A stretch of 64,000 nt of DNA from SZUA-584 sp964441275 (GCA_964441275.1 CAYTUG010000007.1:25589-89588); one strand, 5' to 3'; counted from the stretch's first letter, positions 1 to 10,040 are shown. A program made the numbers and translations. Notes: a model not told the origin generated them from the sequence alone.

Positions 1-242
1 TGAACGATATTGCAGCAGCCTCAAACGATCAGGCGCTGGGAATACAGCATATCAATACAAGTATAGAGCAGTTAAACACGGTTGTGCAGTCGAATTCTTC
101 AACTGCGGAGGAAGCGGCAGCGTCAAGCCAAGAGCTATCGGGTCAGGCTGAGATGCTAAAGTATATGGTCAAGCAGTTTAAGCTGGTGGAAAACGAAATG
201 GAGCAACCTAAAGACTCCGATGATGTGGTACCTGAAATATAG
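1..242 (+). CDS. Methyl-accepting chemotaxis protein, C-terminal end (partial)
   Basis: The window opens inside a gene; frame 3 reads 79 residues to a TAG at 240-242. The residues are the distal part of an MCP cytoplasmic signalling domain: a heptad-rich helix with the typical pattern INTSIEQLN followed by SSTAEEAAASSQELS and a short charged tail. In this family the domain forms a long four-helix bundle that controls the CheA kinase through CheW. Ligand domain and membrane segments lie outside the window. It implies a flagellated or otherwise chemotactic organism. No methylation pentapeptide tail is visible. Confidence 0.85.
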   Translation, partial: NDIAAASNDQALGIQHINTSIEQLNTVVQSNSSTAEEAAASSQELSGQAEMLKYMVKQFKLVENEMEQPKDSDDVVPEI

Positions 243-629
243 CGCTCAGCCCTGTAATTAAAGTGGCGAGGAAAGCTAATGGCTTGCGAAAAACATATGG
301 CGCATGCCCAATTAGATACTTTATTTAAATCTGATTGATTTATGGCACCAATTTTAGAGTTAACATTGTATAAATCCGCAGGGGCAATCCCAATGTATCG
401 GTTCGTGGGGGTATCAGGGATGATTTTGCACGTATAGAATGCATTATACAGTATTCATCAAATCTGTTAATTTAGCACAATTTACAACGCCCAAACCTAT
501 TATAAAATTCTAATAAACAGACTATAATATTATTTTTAAATTTAAAATCTAAGCATTTAAACAAAAATTCGAATCACCTATAAAAAGACTCGGATAATTT
601 TAATGTAATGCTTTCACTATTCAGATGAC
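243..629. other. Gene-free, AT-rich stretch
   Basis: No open frame with a plausible start and ribosome binding site was found between the MCP stop and the IS481 remnant. A short plus-strand frame around 385-470 has no start. The stretch looks like decayed insertion-sequence flank, but no family could be assigned. Confidence 0.5.
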
Positions 630-1250
630 GCCGATTTTGGGCAAAGAAAATTTGCGAACCGCAATGGTAGTGCCTTGAGGTATAAGGACGGAATGAGTCC
701 TAATACCCAGCCATATGGTTTTGTGTTCAAAAAGAGTGTGCAGATCGCGTTTAGTTGCCAAAAATCTATTGGTAAACTCAAAACTGTTGTTGGTTTGCTC
801 GCATTCTATGGGGGGGGAACCTAAGAGAACTTCACCATATGTCCAAGGAATATGGCGGAAGAATAGGTATTGTATTCTTCAAAAGCCTCTACATAACAAA
901 GCCGTGAGAATTTATCTATGGCGGTGTATTGGTAGAAACGCTTGCCCTTGACGTCCAAGCAATTTGAAGGCACATATTTGGGTTTGGGAACGGGAGCCTG
1001 ACCATGCCGTTTGAGCACACGATACATGCTTACAATGGTGCATATCCTCGCGTTCGGCACCAAAGCTTGCACAGGCCAAGGTTAGGGTTTCTGCGCCGCA
1101 TGCGGCGCATAAGGCTTTCTTCCTTGATATGCTGAGCAGGATGGCAATGCGGCCGTTGAGATCTGCAGGTCAGCAACTAAACAGAGCCGTTGTACCTTGA
1201 CAACCAAAAATAGATGCAAGAGCGGGTTTTGTTATATTTGCTGGCTGGTA
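630..1250 (-). pseudogene. IS481-family transposase remnant, frameshifted
   Basis: Reading the minus strand downward from about 1250, fragments in several frames line up with an IS481-type DDE transposase: RRRNPNLGLCKLW near 1060-1100, then SMYRVLKRHG and TAIDKFSRLCYVEAF in the frame that closes at 821, then ECEQTNNSFEFTNRF and KRDLHTLFE near 705-790. At least two frameshifts separate these parts, and the second catalytic aspartate of the usual QTDNGFEF motif reads Asn here (QTNNSFEF). The N-terminal helix-turn-helix half is mostly unrecognisable. The element is inactive. The 29-base repeat at 1320-1348 lies just upstream of the transposase and may be its terminus. Confidence 0.75.
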
Positions 1251-1319
1251 CAGGAAGACGCATGTTTGGGAATAGAACAGCAGATGAGACATCTGCAGCC
1301 TAAGCGCAGCCGGTATTAT

Positions 1320-1348
1320 ATGGTGGCCAATTAAACTTGCAGTCAACA
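1320..1348. repeat. 29-bp repeat, copy 1 (candidate IS end)
   Basis: This stretch, centred on GGCCAATTAAACTTGCA, matches 60167-60195 at about 26 of 29 positions in the same orientation. It lies about 70 bases upstream of the decayed IS481 transposase, the expected place of an element end. That is inference from position; no matching inverted copy was found on the other side. Confidence 0.45.
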
Positions 1349-1436
1349 AATTTGTTTATAGTTAACATTATGTTGAAGATTATAAAAGCTCTATCGTGTT
1401 ATAATATTTTAATATCGTTTTGAGGAGGTAATTTCC

Positions 1437-1976
1437 ATGGAATCTAATTCAGGTAAGAAAAAATTGTTGGTCAGAATAATTGTGCCTGCGCTTATTGCGG
1501 TGGCGTTGATAATAATATGGGTGCTCAAAACACAGAATGGCTCTTCCGATAACAGCCAAAGCATCCAGCCTATGCCGGAGTTTGCGCTTGAAACAAAATC
1601 GATAGACGTTGATGCCTTAAAAGAATATAAGCTGCCCATAATAATTGATTTTGGCTCAGATTCTTGTATGCCGTGCAAAAGGATGGCGCCCGCATTAAAA
1701 ACGATAAACGAGCAAATGCAGAACAAAGCTATCATTAAGTACATAGACGTGTGGGAGAACTCAGACGCCGTTAAAGATTTTCCCATACAGGTTATACCCA
1801 CCCAGATATTTATAAATGCGGATGGCACTCCGTATATGCCAAGCGATGAAATCAATATCAATTTTGATGTTTACAGCTTGAAAGAAACGGGCGAGCATGT
1901 TTTTACCGTACATCAGGGCGGGCTGACCGTAGAAGAGATGCAATCGATATTGTATGATATGGGGGTTGCAAAGTGA
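1437..1976 (+). CDS. Membrane-anchored thioredoxin-like protein
   Basis: 179 residues. Residues 1-32 form a basic start plus one hydrophobic helix (signal anchor), so the rest is predicted outside the membrane. A thioredoxin fold follows with a CMPC redox motif near residue 78, preceded by IIDFGSDS, and a cis-Pro segment VIPTQIF near residue 120. The start has a strong AGGAGG at 1423-1428. A TATAAT at 1400-1405 is a likely -10 box, but no good -35 box is seen. The next gene, a CcdA-like transporter, overlaps by GTGA. In this family the pair passes reducing power across the membrane to an exported thioredoxin; the final substrate cannot be told here. Confidence 0.85.
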   Translation: MESNSGKKKLLVRIIVPALIAVALIIIWVLKTQNGSSDNSQSIQPMPEFALETKSIDVDALKEYKLPIIIDFGSDSCMPCKRMAPALKTINEQMQNKAIIKYIDVWENSDAVKDFPIQVIPTQIFINADGTPYMPSDEININFDVYSLKETGEHVFTVHQGGLTVEEMQSILYDMGVAK

Positions 1977-2662
1977 ACGAAATACTTGATAACTTATCCG
2001 GCATTATATCGTCTAACGTTTGGTTTGCTCCATTGCTTGCGCTTGTGGCCGGAATGCTGACATCTTTAACGCCTTGCGCTTTGCCTATCATTCCTCTTAT
2101 CGTGGGCTATGTGGGCGGCACGGCGGGGCGCAACACCAAAAGAGCGTTTTGGCTGTCGGTAACGTTTGCGGGCGGCATGGCAGTTACATTTACCGCGCTT
2201 GGGGTTATAGCTTCGTTAGCCGGTCAACTAATGGGAACTTCCGCTTCGTGGTGGTATATCTTTCTTGGAATACTCATGATTTTAATGGCTTTGCAAACGT
2301 TCGGTATTTTTGAAATTATACCGTCAAGCTATTTGATTTCAAAAAATAAAAAAAGAGGGTTTGCAGGCGCGTTTATAGCGGGTGCGGCCGGCGGGATATT
2401 TTCTTCGCCGTGCTCAACGCCTGTTCTTGTTGCGCTGCTTGCTATTGTCGCAGGCAAAGGGAGCATTGTTTGGGGTATATTGTTATTGCTGTTGTATTCT
2501 ATCGGGCACGGTATTCTTGCTATTATTGCGGGCACGTCCGTTGGGTTTGTACAAAAAATATCCGCCAATAAAAAATACGGGAAAGCGAATACAATATTAA
2601 AAATTGTGATGGGTACTCTTATCTTGCTGATAGGGTTTTATATGTTTTATCTTGGGTTTTAA
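1973..2662 (+). CDS. ccdA: CcdA/DsbD-type thiol-disulfide transporter
   Basis: 229 residues, six predicted membrane helices. The two conserved cysteine sites of the CcdA family are present: SLTPCALPIIP near residue 34 and SSPCSTPVLVAL near residue 150, which form the disulfide that moves electrons from cytoplasmic thioredoxin to an extracytoplasmic partner. Start is GTG at 1973, overlapping the stop of the upstream thioredoxin-like gene, so the two are surely co-transcribed and the partner is that protein. Length agrees with short CcdA proteins. No cytochrome c genes are nearby, so the role may be general thiol reduction. Confidence 0.88.
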   Translation: MNEILDNLSGIISSNVWFAPLLALVAGMLTSLTPCALPIIPLIVGYVGGTAGRNTKRAFWLSVTFAGGMAVTFTALGVIASLAGQLMGTSASWWYIFLGILMILMALQTFGIFEIIPSSYLISKNKKRGFAGAFIAGAAGGIFSSPCSTPVLVALLAIVAGKGSIVWGILLLLLYSIGHGILAIIAGTSVGFVQKISANKKYGKANTILKIVMGTLILLIGFYMFYLGF

Positions 2663-2727
2663 CGGCTCCGAAAATGTTTAAGCTGTGCGCCATTGAAATA
2701 GTGCGCTCTTTATGCCGTCCCTTTCAA

Positions 2728-3402
2728 TCAGCAGCTAATCATGCGCCAATTTTTGCTCTTTAGCAATTCGGCAAGTCCTTTATCGGGGCTTACGGCAACC
2801 GGATTGCCCACAAGCTCGAATATAGGCATGTCTGAAAGGCTGTCGGCGTATGCAGTGCTTTTGTTCCAATCGATAGTAACGCCGCTTAAGGCGGCGCAAA
2901 GCTTTTGCGCTTTGTTTTCACCGCACACTATATCGAGAGGCAAAGACAAATCGACTATTTCGTTTTTATAGTTTAGAGGTGTGCCAATCACGGTGTCAAA
3001 CCCGAGCGCTTTTCCTATATAATCTAACAGCTGCTGGTATCCGCCCGAAAGAAGCACCGTATGAAAGCCTTGTTGCTGCGATAGCCTAAGCTCGGCGACA
3101 ACACAAGGGCGAAGCTGCCGCAGGATTTTATCCGCACAGCTTTTGAAAAAATCGTCTATAAAGGATTTGGAAAGACCGGCAAATATATTGGTAAACCTTT
3201 GCATCGCGGTTTTGCGCATCTGTTCGCGTGATAATTCGCAAAACAGGTTAAGTTTGTAGCGTACATACAACCCGCCGATTGCAAAGTAAGTTTTCCAAAG
3301 CCTGCGGCGGCACAGCTTTTTTTTGCGCCACTGGGCAAGCAGGAACGGCAACGTGTCTTTAACGAACAAAGTGCCGTCAAAGTCGAAAATGGATAGCACC
3401 AT
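2728..3402 (-). CDS. HAD-superfamily phosphatase (SerB-like, subclass IB)
   Basis: 224 residues. HAD motif I FDFDGTLF is at residues 6-13 with both aspartates, motif II is LLSGGY near 117, motif III lysine sits in the GENKAQKL segment, and motif IV is YADSLSDMP near 187. The cap between motifs I and II is helical, as in subclass IB enzymes such as phosphoserine phosphatase. The substrate is not decidable. ATG start with an AGGAG-like site. It follows tex on the same strand with 9 bases between them, so the two may be one operon. Confidence 0.8.
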   Translation of the reverse strand: MVLSIFDFDGTLFVKDTLPFLLAQWRKKKLCRRRLWKTYFAIGGLYVRYKLNLFCELSREQMRKTAMQRFTNIFAGLSKSFIDDFFKSCADKILRQLRPCVVAELRLSQQQGFHTVLLSGGYQQLLDYIGKALGFDTVIGTPLNYKNEIVDLSLPLDIVCGENKAQKLCAALSGVTIDWNKSTAYADSLSDMPIFELVGNPVAVSPDKGLAELLKSKNWRMISC

Positions 3403-3411
3403 AATATACTC

Positions 3412-5550
3412 CTATAGCTCCCTCATGGATAAAGAAATCCTGTTCTTATCAATATCAACGTTTATTACCCTAACTTTAACAACATCGCCAACCTTAACAA
3501 CATCTGCGGGATGTTTGATAAACTTATCCGAAAGCTGTGATATATGGACAAGCCCGTCCTGGTGTACCCCTATATCTACGAAAGCGCCAAAATCGGTAAC
3601 GTTGCGTACAGTGCCGGAAAGTATCATGTCCTGTTTTAAATCCGCAAGGTTTAACACATCGCTTCTTAATTCTACCGATTCAAAATCATCCCTTGGATCG
3701 CGCCCGGGTTTTTTCAGCTCTTCAATAATATCACGCAAAGTTGGCTCGCCTATTCCGGTTTGTTTTGAAAGAGCGCAAAAATCCATCTCGAGCTTTTGTA
3801 AAAGCCGCTCAACATCCTGTTTGGCCTTAATTTCAACCCCCGCAATTTTTGAAAGTCTGCCTACCGCACCGTAAGATTCGGGATGTATAGCGGTGGAATC
3901 CAATACGTTGCCCGCATCCGGTATTCTTAAGAATCCGGCGCACTGTTCAAACGTCTTGTTCCCCAATCCTTTTACAAGCCTTAACTGTTCCCGATTGCTA
4001 AAGCGTTTGTTTGTTTCCCTAAACGATAATATGGCTGCCGCGGTTGAAGGCGTTATTCCCGCGACATATTCTAAAAGCGAAAACGATGCGGTGTTTAAAT
4101 CAACGCCGACCATATTAACGCAATCTTCCACCACGCCGGTAAGCATTTGCGCCAAGCGTTTTTGATTAACATCATGCTGATACTGGCCTATGCCTATTGC
4201 TTTGGGGTCAATCTTGACAAGCTCCGCAAGCGGGTCTTGCAACCTGCGGGCGATTGATACTGCGCTGCGCAACGCAACGTCGTAATTGGGGAATTCTTGT
4301 GTAGCGAGCTTCGAAGCCGAGTATACGGATGCGCCCGCTTCGTTGACTATAACATAACAAGCTTTTCTCGGCATCTCTTTAATCAGCTGCGCAACCAAAA
4401 CCTCGCTTTCCCGAGACGCAGTGCCGTTGCCTATCGCGATTATGTCAACATTGTGCTTATCTACAAGCCCGGCTAACTGTTTTTTGGCTTTTTGCATATC
4501 GTGATGGGCAAGCGTCATAAAAACCACCGATGTGTCAAGCACTCGCCCTGTTGCGTCTACAACCGCCACTTTGTTGCCTGTGCGGTATCCCGGGTCAATT
4601 CCTAACACCGTTTTTCCGCGTACCGGGGATATTAAAAGCAGATTTTTCAGATTTAGCCCGAAAATTTTTATCGCTTGTTCTTCCGCTTTTTCGGTTAGCC
4701 CTTTGCGTATTTCTCTCTCTAAAGAGGGAAATATTAACCGCTTGTATGCGTCAGAGGCGGCGGCGCTTAAATATTGGCTTTTGACCGCATCGCGCAGCAC
4801 ATGTTTTTGCACCAACGCTATCGCCTCGGCTTCATCCGTCTCAACCTTTACGCTTAAAACTTTTTCTATTTCTCCTCTATTAATCGCTAACACCCTGTGG
4901 GGCGCTATCTTTTTTATGGGCTCAAAATAATCCGCGTACATTTCGTATACGCCGCTTTGTTCCGCAGCCGATTTTGAAACCAACAGGCCTTTGTTTTTAA
5001 TGTTAGCGCGTAAAATGCTTCTAAGCTGAGCGTCATCCGATATTTGTTCGGCTATTATGTGCAAAGCGCCCTCTATAGCTTGGGCCGCCGATGTTATTCC
5101 TTTGTCTTCATCGATATACTTCGTTGCATGAAAATCCGTTTGTTCGTCCGGAATTTGCCCTGAAAAGATTAAATCTGCAAGAGGCTCCAACCCTTTTTGT
5201 TTGGCGGCGGTGGCAAGCGTGCGCCTTTTCGGCCTATATGGGCGGTAAATATCGTCAACCTCTGTTATGCCCAAAGCCGATTGTATGCGCTCTTTTATCT
5301 CTTGCGTTAGTTTGCCTTGTTCATCAATAAGCCTTATTACTTCGTCTTTGCGCTCGTCAAGCCTTGTTAAATATTGCAGCCTGTCGCTCAGTTTGCGCAG
5401 CACTTCATCGGAAAGGCCGCCCGTAACCTCTTTTCTGTATCTTGCAATAAAGGGTATGGTATTACCCTCGTTTATCAGCGCAATCGTGTTTTCCGCCTGC
5501 GGTTTTGTTATAGAAAGCTCTTTAGCCAATCTTGACGCTATGCTAACCAT
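3412..5550 (-). CDS. tex: Tex family RNA-binding protein
   Basis: 712 residues, the usual Tex length. Domains in order: N-terminal Tex helical region, YqgF/RuvX-like domain from about residue 320 (VLGIDPGYRTGNKVAVV), helix-hairpin-helix segments near 480-540 (NTASFSLLEYVAGI, LRLVKGLGNKTFEQCAGF), and a C-terminal S1 RNA-binding domain from about 635 (GTVRNVTDFGAFVDIGVHQDGLVHISQ). Tex acts on nucleic acids and is linked to transcription and RNA handling. Start ATG at 5550 is preceded by AAGGAGC. All domains appear intact. Confidence 0.95.
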   Translation of the reverse strand: MVSIASRLAKELSITKPQAENTIALINEGNTIPFIARYRKEVTGGLSDEVLRKLSDRLQYLTRLDERKDEVIRLIDEQGKLTQEIKERIQSALGITEVDDIYRPYRPKRRTLATAAKQKGLEPLADLIFSGQIPDEQTDFHATKYIDEDKGITSAAQAIEGALHIIAEQISDDAQLRSILRANIKNKGLLVSKSAAEQSGVYEMYADYFEPIKKIAPHRVLAINRGEIEKVLSVKVETDEAEAIALVQKHVLRDAVKSQYLSAAASDAYKRLIFPSLEREIRKGLTEKAEEQAIKIFGLNLKNLLLISPVRGKTVLGIDPGYRTGNKVAVVDATGRVLDTSVVFMTLAHHDMQKAKKQLAGLVDKHNVDIIAIGNGTASRESEVLVAQLIKEMPRKACYVIVNEAGASVYSASKLATQEFPNYDVALRSAVSIARRLQDPLAELVKIDPKAIGIGQYQHDVNQKRLAQMLTGVVEDCVNMVGVDLNTASFSLLEYVAGITPSTAAAILSFRETNKRFSNREQLRLVKGLGNKTFEQCAGFLRIPDAGNVLDSTAIHPESYGAVGRLSKIAGVEIKAKQDVERLLQKLEMDFCALSKQTGIGEPTLRDIIEELKKPGRDPRDDFESVELRSDVLNLADLKQDMILSGTVRNVTDFGAFVDIGVHQDGLVHISQLSDKFIKHPADVVKVGDVVKVRVINVDIDKNRISLSMREL

Positions 5551-5687
5551 AATAAGCTCCTTGATGCGAGTATCCGTTTGCGATTATAGCATTACGCGCC
5601 CGCCCGCACAAGGAGTAGAACAAAAACGCTTTGCGTTTTATTGGGTTGGCCGGTGTTTGGTTTTGCACTTCGATACTTTTATCAACA

Positions 5688-6851
5688 TTATGTATTTTGC
5701 TTTTTACCGTATAACAACGCGCTGATGCCAAACAATACGGCTGCCATAATTACAAGTATAAAAATGTTAGGCGAAATATCCTCAAAACTTGCCCCATGAA
5801 CCGCAAGTTTTTCTGTTGCTTCAACGGCCCATTTCTGCGGCATTATATTTGCTATAAACAGCATCACTTTTGAGTCGATCAAAGAAAGAGGCCACATACA
5901 GCCGCCAAGCATCCCGGACGACACAACGAGAACCGGGGTTAGCGCAACCATTTGGTTAATAGTATTAAGCGCTGTTGCAAGCAATAGCCCAAGGCATACG
6001 GCGCAAAGCACATACGCCGCAAAAACGGCCAATATCAGCATAAAGTTTTGCCCGATGCCGTATCCGAACAGCTCTTGTCCGGCAAACAGCACAATGCCCA
6101 TCTGCGATATGCCCACTACATAAGCGGGTATCAGATGCCCGGCAAGGACAGCAGCAGAGGATATTGGGGATATGCGTATACGTTTCCATGTATGCAGGCT
6201 TCTGTCTTCCAATAAAGACGCCATGGTAAATATTATTGAGAACATTACAAAAAACACATTGTAGCCCATTATAAAATGTATATTTGTTGCAAACGTTTCG
6301 TCATATGACGATTGCGCCACCTGATAATTGACCGTAAAATTCGCGTCATTGTCAAGAGCTAATAGTTTTGAACGCAGTGTTTCGGGAGACGGGGCATTTG
6401 CGCCCGAGCTTAACAAAGCTGCCTTTATTGCTTCGTACAGCCTGTACTCGCGCTCTACCAAGCCGTAAGCAGTGCGCGCGGCGTTTTCCAGCGCAAGCAA
6501 ATCCGCATTGTAAGATGTTCCGATTATTTTAAGGTTGGCATTGTTTTCTTTCGTTAAGTTGCCGAAACCTTTCGGGATAACAACAGCGCCGACAGATTCC
6601 GATTTTTCTACCGCTTTTTGGGCTTCGCTTAATGTTGTGCGCTTAAAAACAAACGAATCTGAATCAAAGGATTCTGTAAACCGGTGCGAAACATGGGTAT
6701 CATCGTTATCAACAATACTTACCCGCAAAGCGTTTTTGCTCATCGCACTTCCAAATATTAAAGACATAATTATAGCCATTACGGACATTATCGCATATAG
6801 CGGAACATCAGAGCGCATTCTTTTAAGTTTAAGCCATAACATGGCAAGCAT
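5688..6851 (-). CDS. ABC-2 type transporter permease
   Basis: 387 residues. One N-terminal membrane helix (about 22-40), a large extracytoplasmic loop (about 45-190), then five hydrophobic helices ending near 380: the ABC-2/NatB-like architecture. It is the third gene of a three-gene exporter operon, 2 bases after the preceding permease stop. A GGAGGG site precedes the ATG. Paired permeases like these usually form a heterodimer with one ATPase. The cargo is unknown; nearby genes give no hint. Confidence 0.85.
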   Translation of the reverse strand: MLAMLWLKLKRMRSDVPLYAIMSVMAIIMSLIFGSAMSKNALRVSIVDNDDTHVSHRFTESFDSDSFVFKRTTLSEAQKAVEKSESVGAVVIPKGFGNLTKENNANLKIIGTSYNADLLALENAARTAYGLVEREYRLYEAIKAALLSSGANAPSPETLRSKLLALDNDANFTVNYQVAQSSYDETFATNIHFIMGYNVFFVMFSIIFTMASLLEDRSLHTWKRIRISPISSAAVLAGHLIPAYVVGISQMGIVLFAGQELFGYGIGQNFMLILAVFAAYVLCAVCLGLLLATALNTINQMVALTPVLVVSSGMLGGCMWPLSLIDSKVMLFIANIMPQKWAVEATEKLAVHGASFEDISPNIFILVIMAAVLFGISALLYGKKQNT

Positions 6852-6853
6852 AG

Positions 6854-8107
6854 TTACGCCCTCCTTTCACGCGGAAAAAGTGCGGCGCCCGCAACCGTAA
6901 AAATAATTCCAAAAACAACACTGCCCGCCATAAAGGGCAATATCTCCTCTAATGGCGCTCCCGAAACATTACCCGTATACGCCATAACGGCAAGCCCGTT
7001 TGGCGTAAAAAGAGCTAATGAAGAGAAAAATTCAGGTAGCATGGCGAGAGGAATAAAGCTGCCTCCGAACAAAGCCAAAACCTGAACTATTATGCTTTGG
7101 AAAACGCTGCCTATGCTTGGGTTGCCCGTGCGGTACACTATAACCATGAGCAAAGCCCCAAGCCCTGTAACGGAACACGCAACGCAAGCCGAAACCGCTA
7201 AAAATACATAAGGGTTGCCCCAATCGATACCAAATGCTAATGTTGAAAATCCGAGCAGCACCGTAAGCTGTATAAGGCACAATAAAAACACTGTAAACGC
7301 TTTGCTGCACAGCAGCTTTATGCCCGATACGCCCGCTGCGGATAAACGCGCTAACGTGTGCTCTTCGCTTTCAGTGTAAAGAAATGTGCTGCCCTGCCCT
7401 GCGGCGTACAGCACGAACATACATGTGATAGCGATAGAATAGTACGAAAAACTCGAAAGAGGTTTTCTTGCCGATACCCCTTCAAATCTTAGATCGAGAG
7501 CGGAAGGCTGTGCAACGCTTTTTATGTACGATGCAATATCAACGTGCCCGGTATATTGCGCCGAATCGTTGTTTTGCAAAAAATCATTTAGCAGTTTTAT
7601 GGCTGTTGATGTGTTTGAAAGCGTTTGGGTATAGTGTTTTGCGATGTTGCTTACGATACCTGCCTTAAGGACGCTGTTTGCGCCTCCGGTAACTATAATC
7701 TCAAGCCTACCGCTGTTTACGCCGCCCATTGAAGATTCGACTGCCGGCAAAAACCCGTTTGGGATTGTAATATATGCGTCAATTTCGCCTACCGAGAGTT
7801 TGTCTTTGGCATTTTGCTCGTCTAGTACGCAATAGCTGATTAATGAAGCTAACTCTTCGCTGTTAAGTACCGAGTAAATTGAGGCGTCGCTCGTATGCGG
7901 GGCGGCATTATTTAAATTATCGTTGTCTACAATACCGATGTTGATTAGCCCAATCGATACTTCCTGCGTTGACAGCACGCTTCCAAGAGCAAAACTTAAA
8001 ATAACGATAAGCACAACGGGCATTAGAAATATGAACATAAGCGCGACTTTGTCCCTAAGTATAACGCGCAAATCCTTGAAAACAATATCGAAAAATTTCA
8101 TATTCAA
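6854..8107 (-). CDS. ABC-2 type transporter permease
   Basis: About 415 residues with the same layout as the downstream permease: N-terminal helix with DLRVILRDKVALMFIFLMP, an external loop to about residue 230, then five to six helices. The frame opens with TTG at 8107, overlapping the ATPase stop as TTGA; an ATG two codons later (8101) is an equally good start. It sits between the ATPase gene and the second permease, so it is one half of a heterodimeric membrane channel. Substrate unknown. Confidence 0.85.
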   Translation of the reverse strand: MNMKFFDIVFKDLRVILRDKVALMFIFLMPVVLIVILSFALGSVLSTQEVSIGLINIGIVDNDNLNNAAPHTSDASIYSVLNSEELASLISYCVLDEQNAKDKLSVGEIDAYITIPNGFLPAVESSMGGVNSGRLEIIVTGGANSVLKAGIVSNIAKHYTQTLSNTSTAIKLLNDFLQNNDSAQYTGHVDIASYIKSVAQPSALDLRFEGVSARKPLSSFSYYSIAITCMFVLYAAGQGSTFLYTESEEHTLARLSAAGVSGIKLLCSKAFTVFLLCLIQLTVLLGFSTLAFGIDWGNPYVFLAVSACVACSVTGLGALLMVIVYRTGNPSIGSVFQSIIVQVLALFGGSFIPLAMLPEFFSSLALFTPNGLAVMAYTGNVSGAPLEEILPFMAGSVVFGIIFTVAGAALFPRERRA

Positions 8108-9033
8108 TCCCTCAATGCCCGGCCGGTAAGATTTAAAAACACAGTTTCAAGGTTAGCCCTTTTTATCTCGTACGAAACAACGTTTGCGCTGCTTTTGCCG
8201 GCAAGCGTTAAAATCTCTCGAGAAGTTTGCTTTTCATCGTTTGTTGTCACTCTTATAATCTCGCCGCTTTCGTTTACGGAAACGGCGCCTTTTGCCGATG
8301 CTATCGCTTGTAACAGCTTGTTATCTTTTGCGGATAGCCTTAACTCAATTTCGCTGTTCGCCCCTATTGATTGTATTATTTCATTTTTGGTGCCCGAAGC
8401 AATTATACGGCCGTTGTCCATAATGCAAACCCGGTTGCACAAAAGCTCGACTTCTTCCATGTAGTGGCTGGTATAGACAACTGTAACTCCGTTTTCTGCA
8501 AGCTGTTTTACGGTGTCAAGTATATGATTGCGGGATTGGGGGTCTATGCCTACGGTGGGCTCGTCCATTATTATCAGCTTTGGCTCGTGCAGAAGCGCCG
8601 CTCCTATATTAAGCCGTCTTTTCATGCCGCCCGAGTATCTTTTAACACGGTCTGAAAGGCGTTCTTTAATGCCTATTATTGCCGAAACGGTATCAATGCG
8701 ATTGCTCAGCCGTGTTCCCGACAGCCCGTATGCGCGCCCCCAGAACTTTAAATTCTCAAGCCCGGTCAGGCTCGGGTACAGCGCAATGTCCTGAGGCACC
8801 AAACCAAGATTTAGCTGCAGAGCGCGCGGGTTTTGCATGACGTTTTCCCCGTTGTATAAAATCTGTCCGCTGTCCGGTTTGATAAGCGAGGCTATCATTG
8901 AAATGGTGGTGGATTTACCTGCTCCGTTTGGGCCTAAAAGCCCGAATATATCGCCGTCTGCGACCATAAAAGAGATGTTGTCAACTGCTTTTGTATCCTT
9001 AAAACTTTTGGACAAATTAATTATTTGAAGCAA
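8104..9033 (-). CDS. ABC transporter ATP-binding protein
   Basis: 309 residues. Walker A GPNGAGKST near residue 36, Q-loop LVPQDIALYP, signature YSGGMKRRLNIGAAL near 135, Walker B LIIMDEPTVGID near 155, and H-loop YTSHYMEEVE. The roughly 80 residues after the nucleotide-binding domain are a typical DrrA/NatA-like C-terminal region. Start is TTG at 9033 with an AGGGGAT site 10 bases before it. First gene of the exporter operon (ATPase, permease, permease). Antibiotic, lipid or sodium export are all known for this group and cannot be separated here. Confidence 0.9.
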   Translation of the reverse strand: MLQIINLSKSFKDTKAVDNISFMVADGDIFGLLGPNGAGKSTTISMIASLIKPDSGQILYNGENVMQNPRALQLNLGLVPQDIALYPSLTGLENLKFWGRAYGLSGTRLSNRIDTVSAIIGIKERLSDRVKRYSGGMKRRLNIGAALLHEPKLIIMDEPTVGIDPQSRNHILDTVKQLAENGVTVVYTSHYMEEVELLCNRVCIMDNGRIIASGTKNEIIQSIGANSEIELRLSAKDNKLLQAIASAKGAVSVNESGEIIRVTTNDEKQTSREILTLAGKSSANVVSYEIKRANLETVFLNLTGRALRD

Positions 9034-9215
9034 TATGTTATCCCCTTAATATGATTAATATAGTAATTATTACATACTATCACCACGAATAAAGAAACGC
9101 AACCAAAAATTACAACGAGAGTATTTTTGCATGAATGCAAAAAGTAGAGTTAAGAAACGTTTATTTTCGTTCGGCATAAATTGTATTGTACAGCGAAATA
9201 AAGGGTGGTTTGCGT

Positions 9216-10040
9216 TTGGATATAAGTATTGGAATCGAAGATAAGGGTATGCAGCTCTCGCCCCTTATTTTAAACCGCACTCACGATGCCTTGCGCTGCG
9301 GATGTCTTGTTTTATTAAACGAAGTTGAGGGCACCGACGGGCGCATAGTAAGGCTAACTTTAACGGACAGCGAGAATGATGTAAATAAAGAGAAATCGGT
9401 ATTATGCACGATACTTGCTGACATTATTGTTGAAAATCTGCAAATAAGGCATTTGGTAAAGCTGCTTAAGCAAGAGTATTATTTTCTGTCCGAAAAAGAG
9501 CAGTGCGACATATTGATAAAGACCTTAAAAAAATTGTGGTATGGCACAAGGGAGCAAAAAAACCAGGCGGTTTTATGTAAAAGAGAGATAAAAAGCAGGG
9601 TGAAAGAAGTGCTTTCGCAAAACGGTTCCGACACGTTTATGCTTGAAGGGTTTATGCGCTTTAGGATGAAAGACTATCTTGAATGCTGGGAAATCGAGCT
9701 GTGCCGCTGTGTTGAAGATTATATTAAGAAACGGGAATACATTGAGTTTGTCGAAATTTTGCGCTTATTTATAAAAATCCGCATTCCAAGGGTACGAAAG
9801 GTGCACATATGTGTTGACGGCGATGGTGAATACGTGTTGTTTGACGAAAAACTGTGTTTGTTAAGGTGCCAGCAAGCCAACTCAATAGATAAAGACGACG
9901 CGCTGCTTAGCGCATTGGTTAACATTGCGCCGCTTTCTATAATCGTGCACAACAAAGAAAGATTTTTTGATGCGAGAATAATTGAAACATTAAAAGACGT
10001 TTTTGGGAACAGGGTAGTTTTCAGCGAGGATATGATATAA
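9216..10040 (+). CDS. ytxC: Putative sporulation protein YtxC
   Basis: 274 residues from the TTG at 9216, chosen because AAGGGTGG lies at 9201-9208; a longer frame starts at TTG 9186 but has no such site. The protein matches the YtxC family: a helical middle (YIEFVEILRLFIKIRIPRVRKVHI) followed by a C-terminal domain beginning EYVLFDEKLCLL and ending with the VFGNRVVFSED pattern. YtxC is conserved in spore formers and sporulation-associated, but its biochemical role is not established. It stands alone, divergent from the ABC operon. Confidence 0.7.
   Translation: MDISIGIEDKGMQLSPLILNRTHDALRCGCLVLLNEVEGTDGRIVRLTLTDSENDVNKEKSVLCTILADIIVENLQIRHLVKLLKQEYYFLSEKEQCDILIKTLKKLWYGTREQKNQAVLCKREIKSRVKEVLSQNGSDTFMLEGFMRFRMKDYLECWEIELCRCVEDYIKKREYIEFVEILRLFIKIRIPRVRKVHICVDGDGEYVLFDEKLCLLRCQQANSIDKDDALLSALVNIAPLSIIVHNKERFFDARIIETLKDVFGNRVVFSEDMI

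Noticed and set aside
715..951. 78-codon plus-strand frame in the IS481 remnant
   Set aside because: Antisense to recognisable transposase sequence and without a ribosome site.
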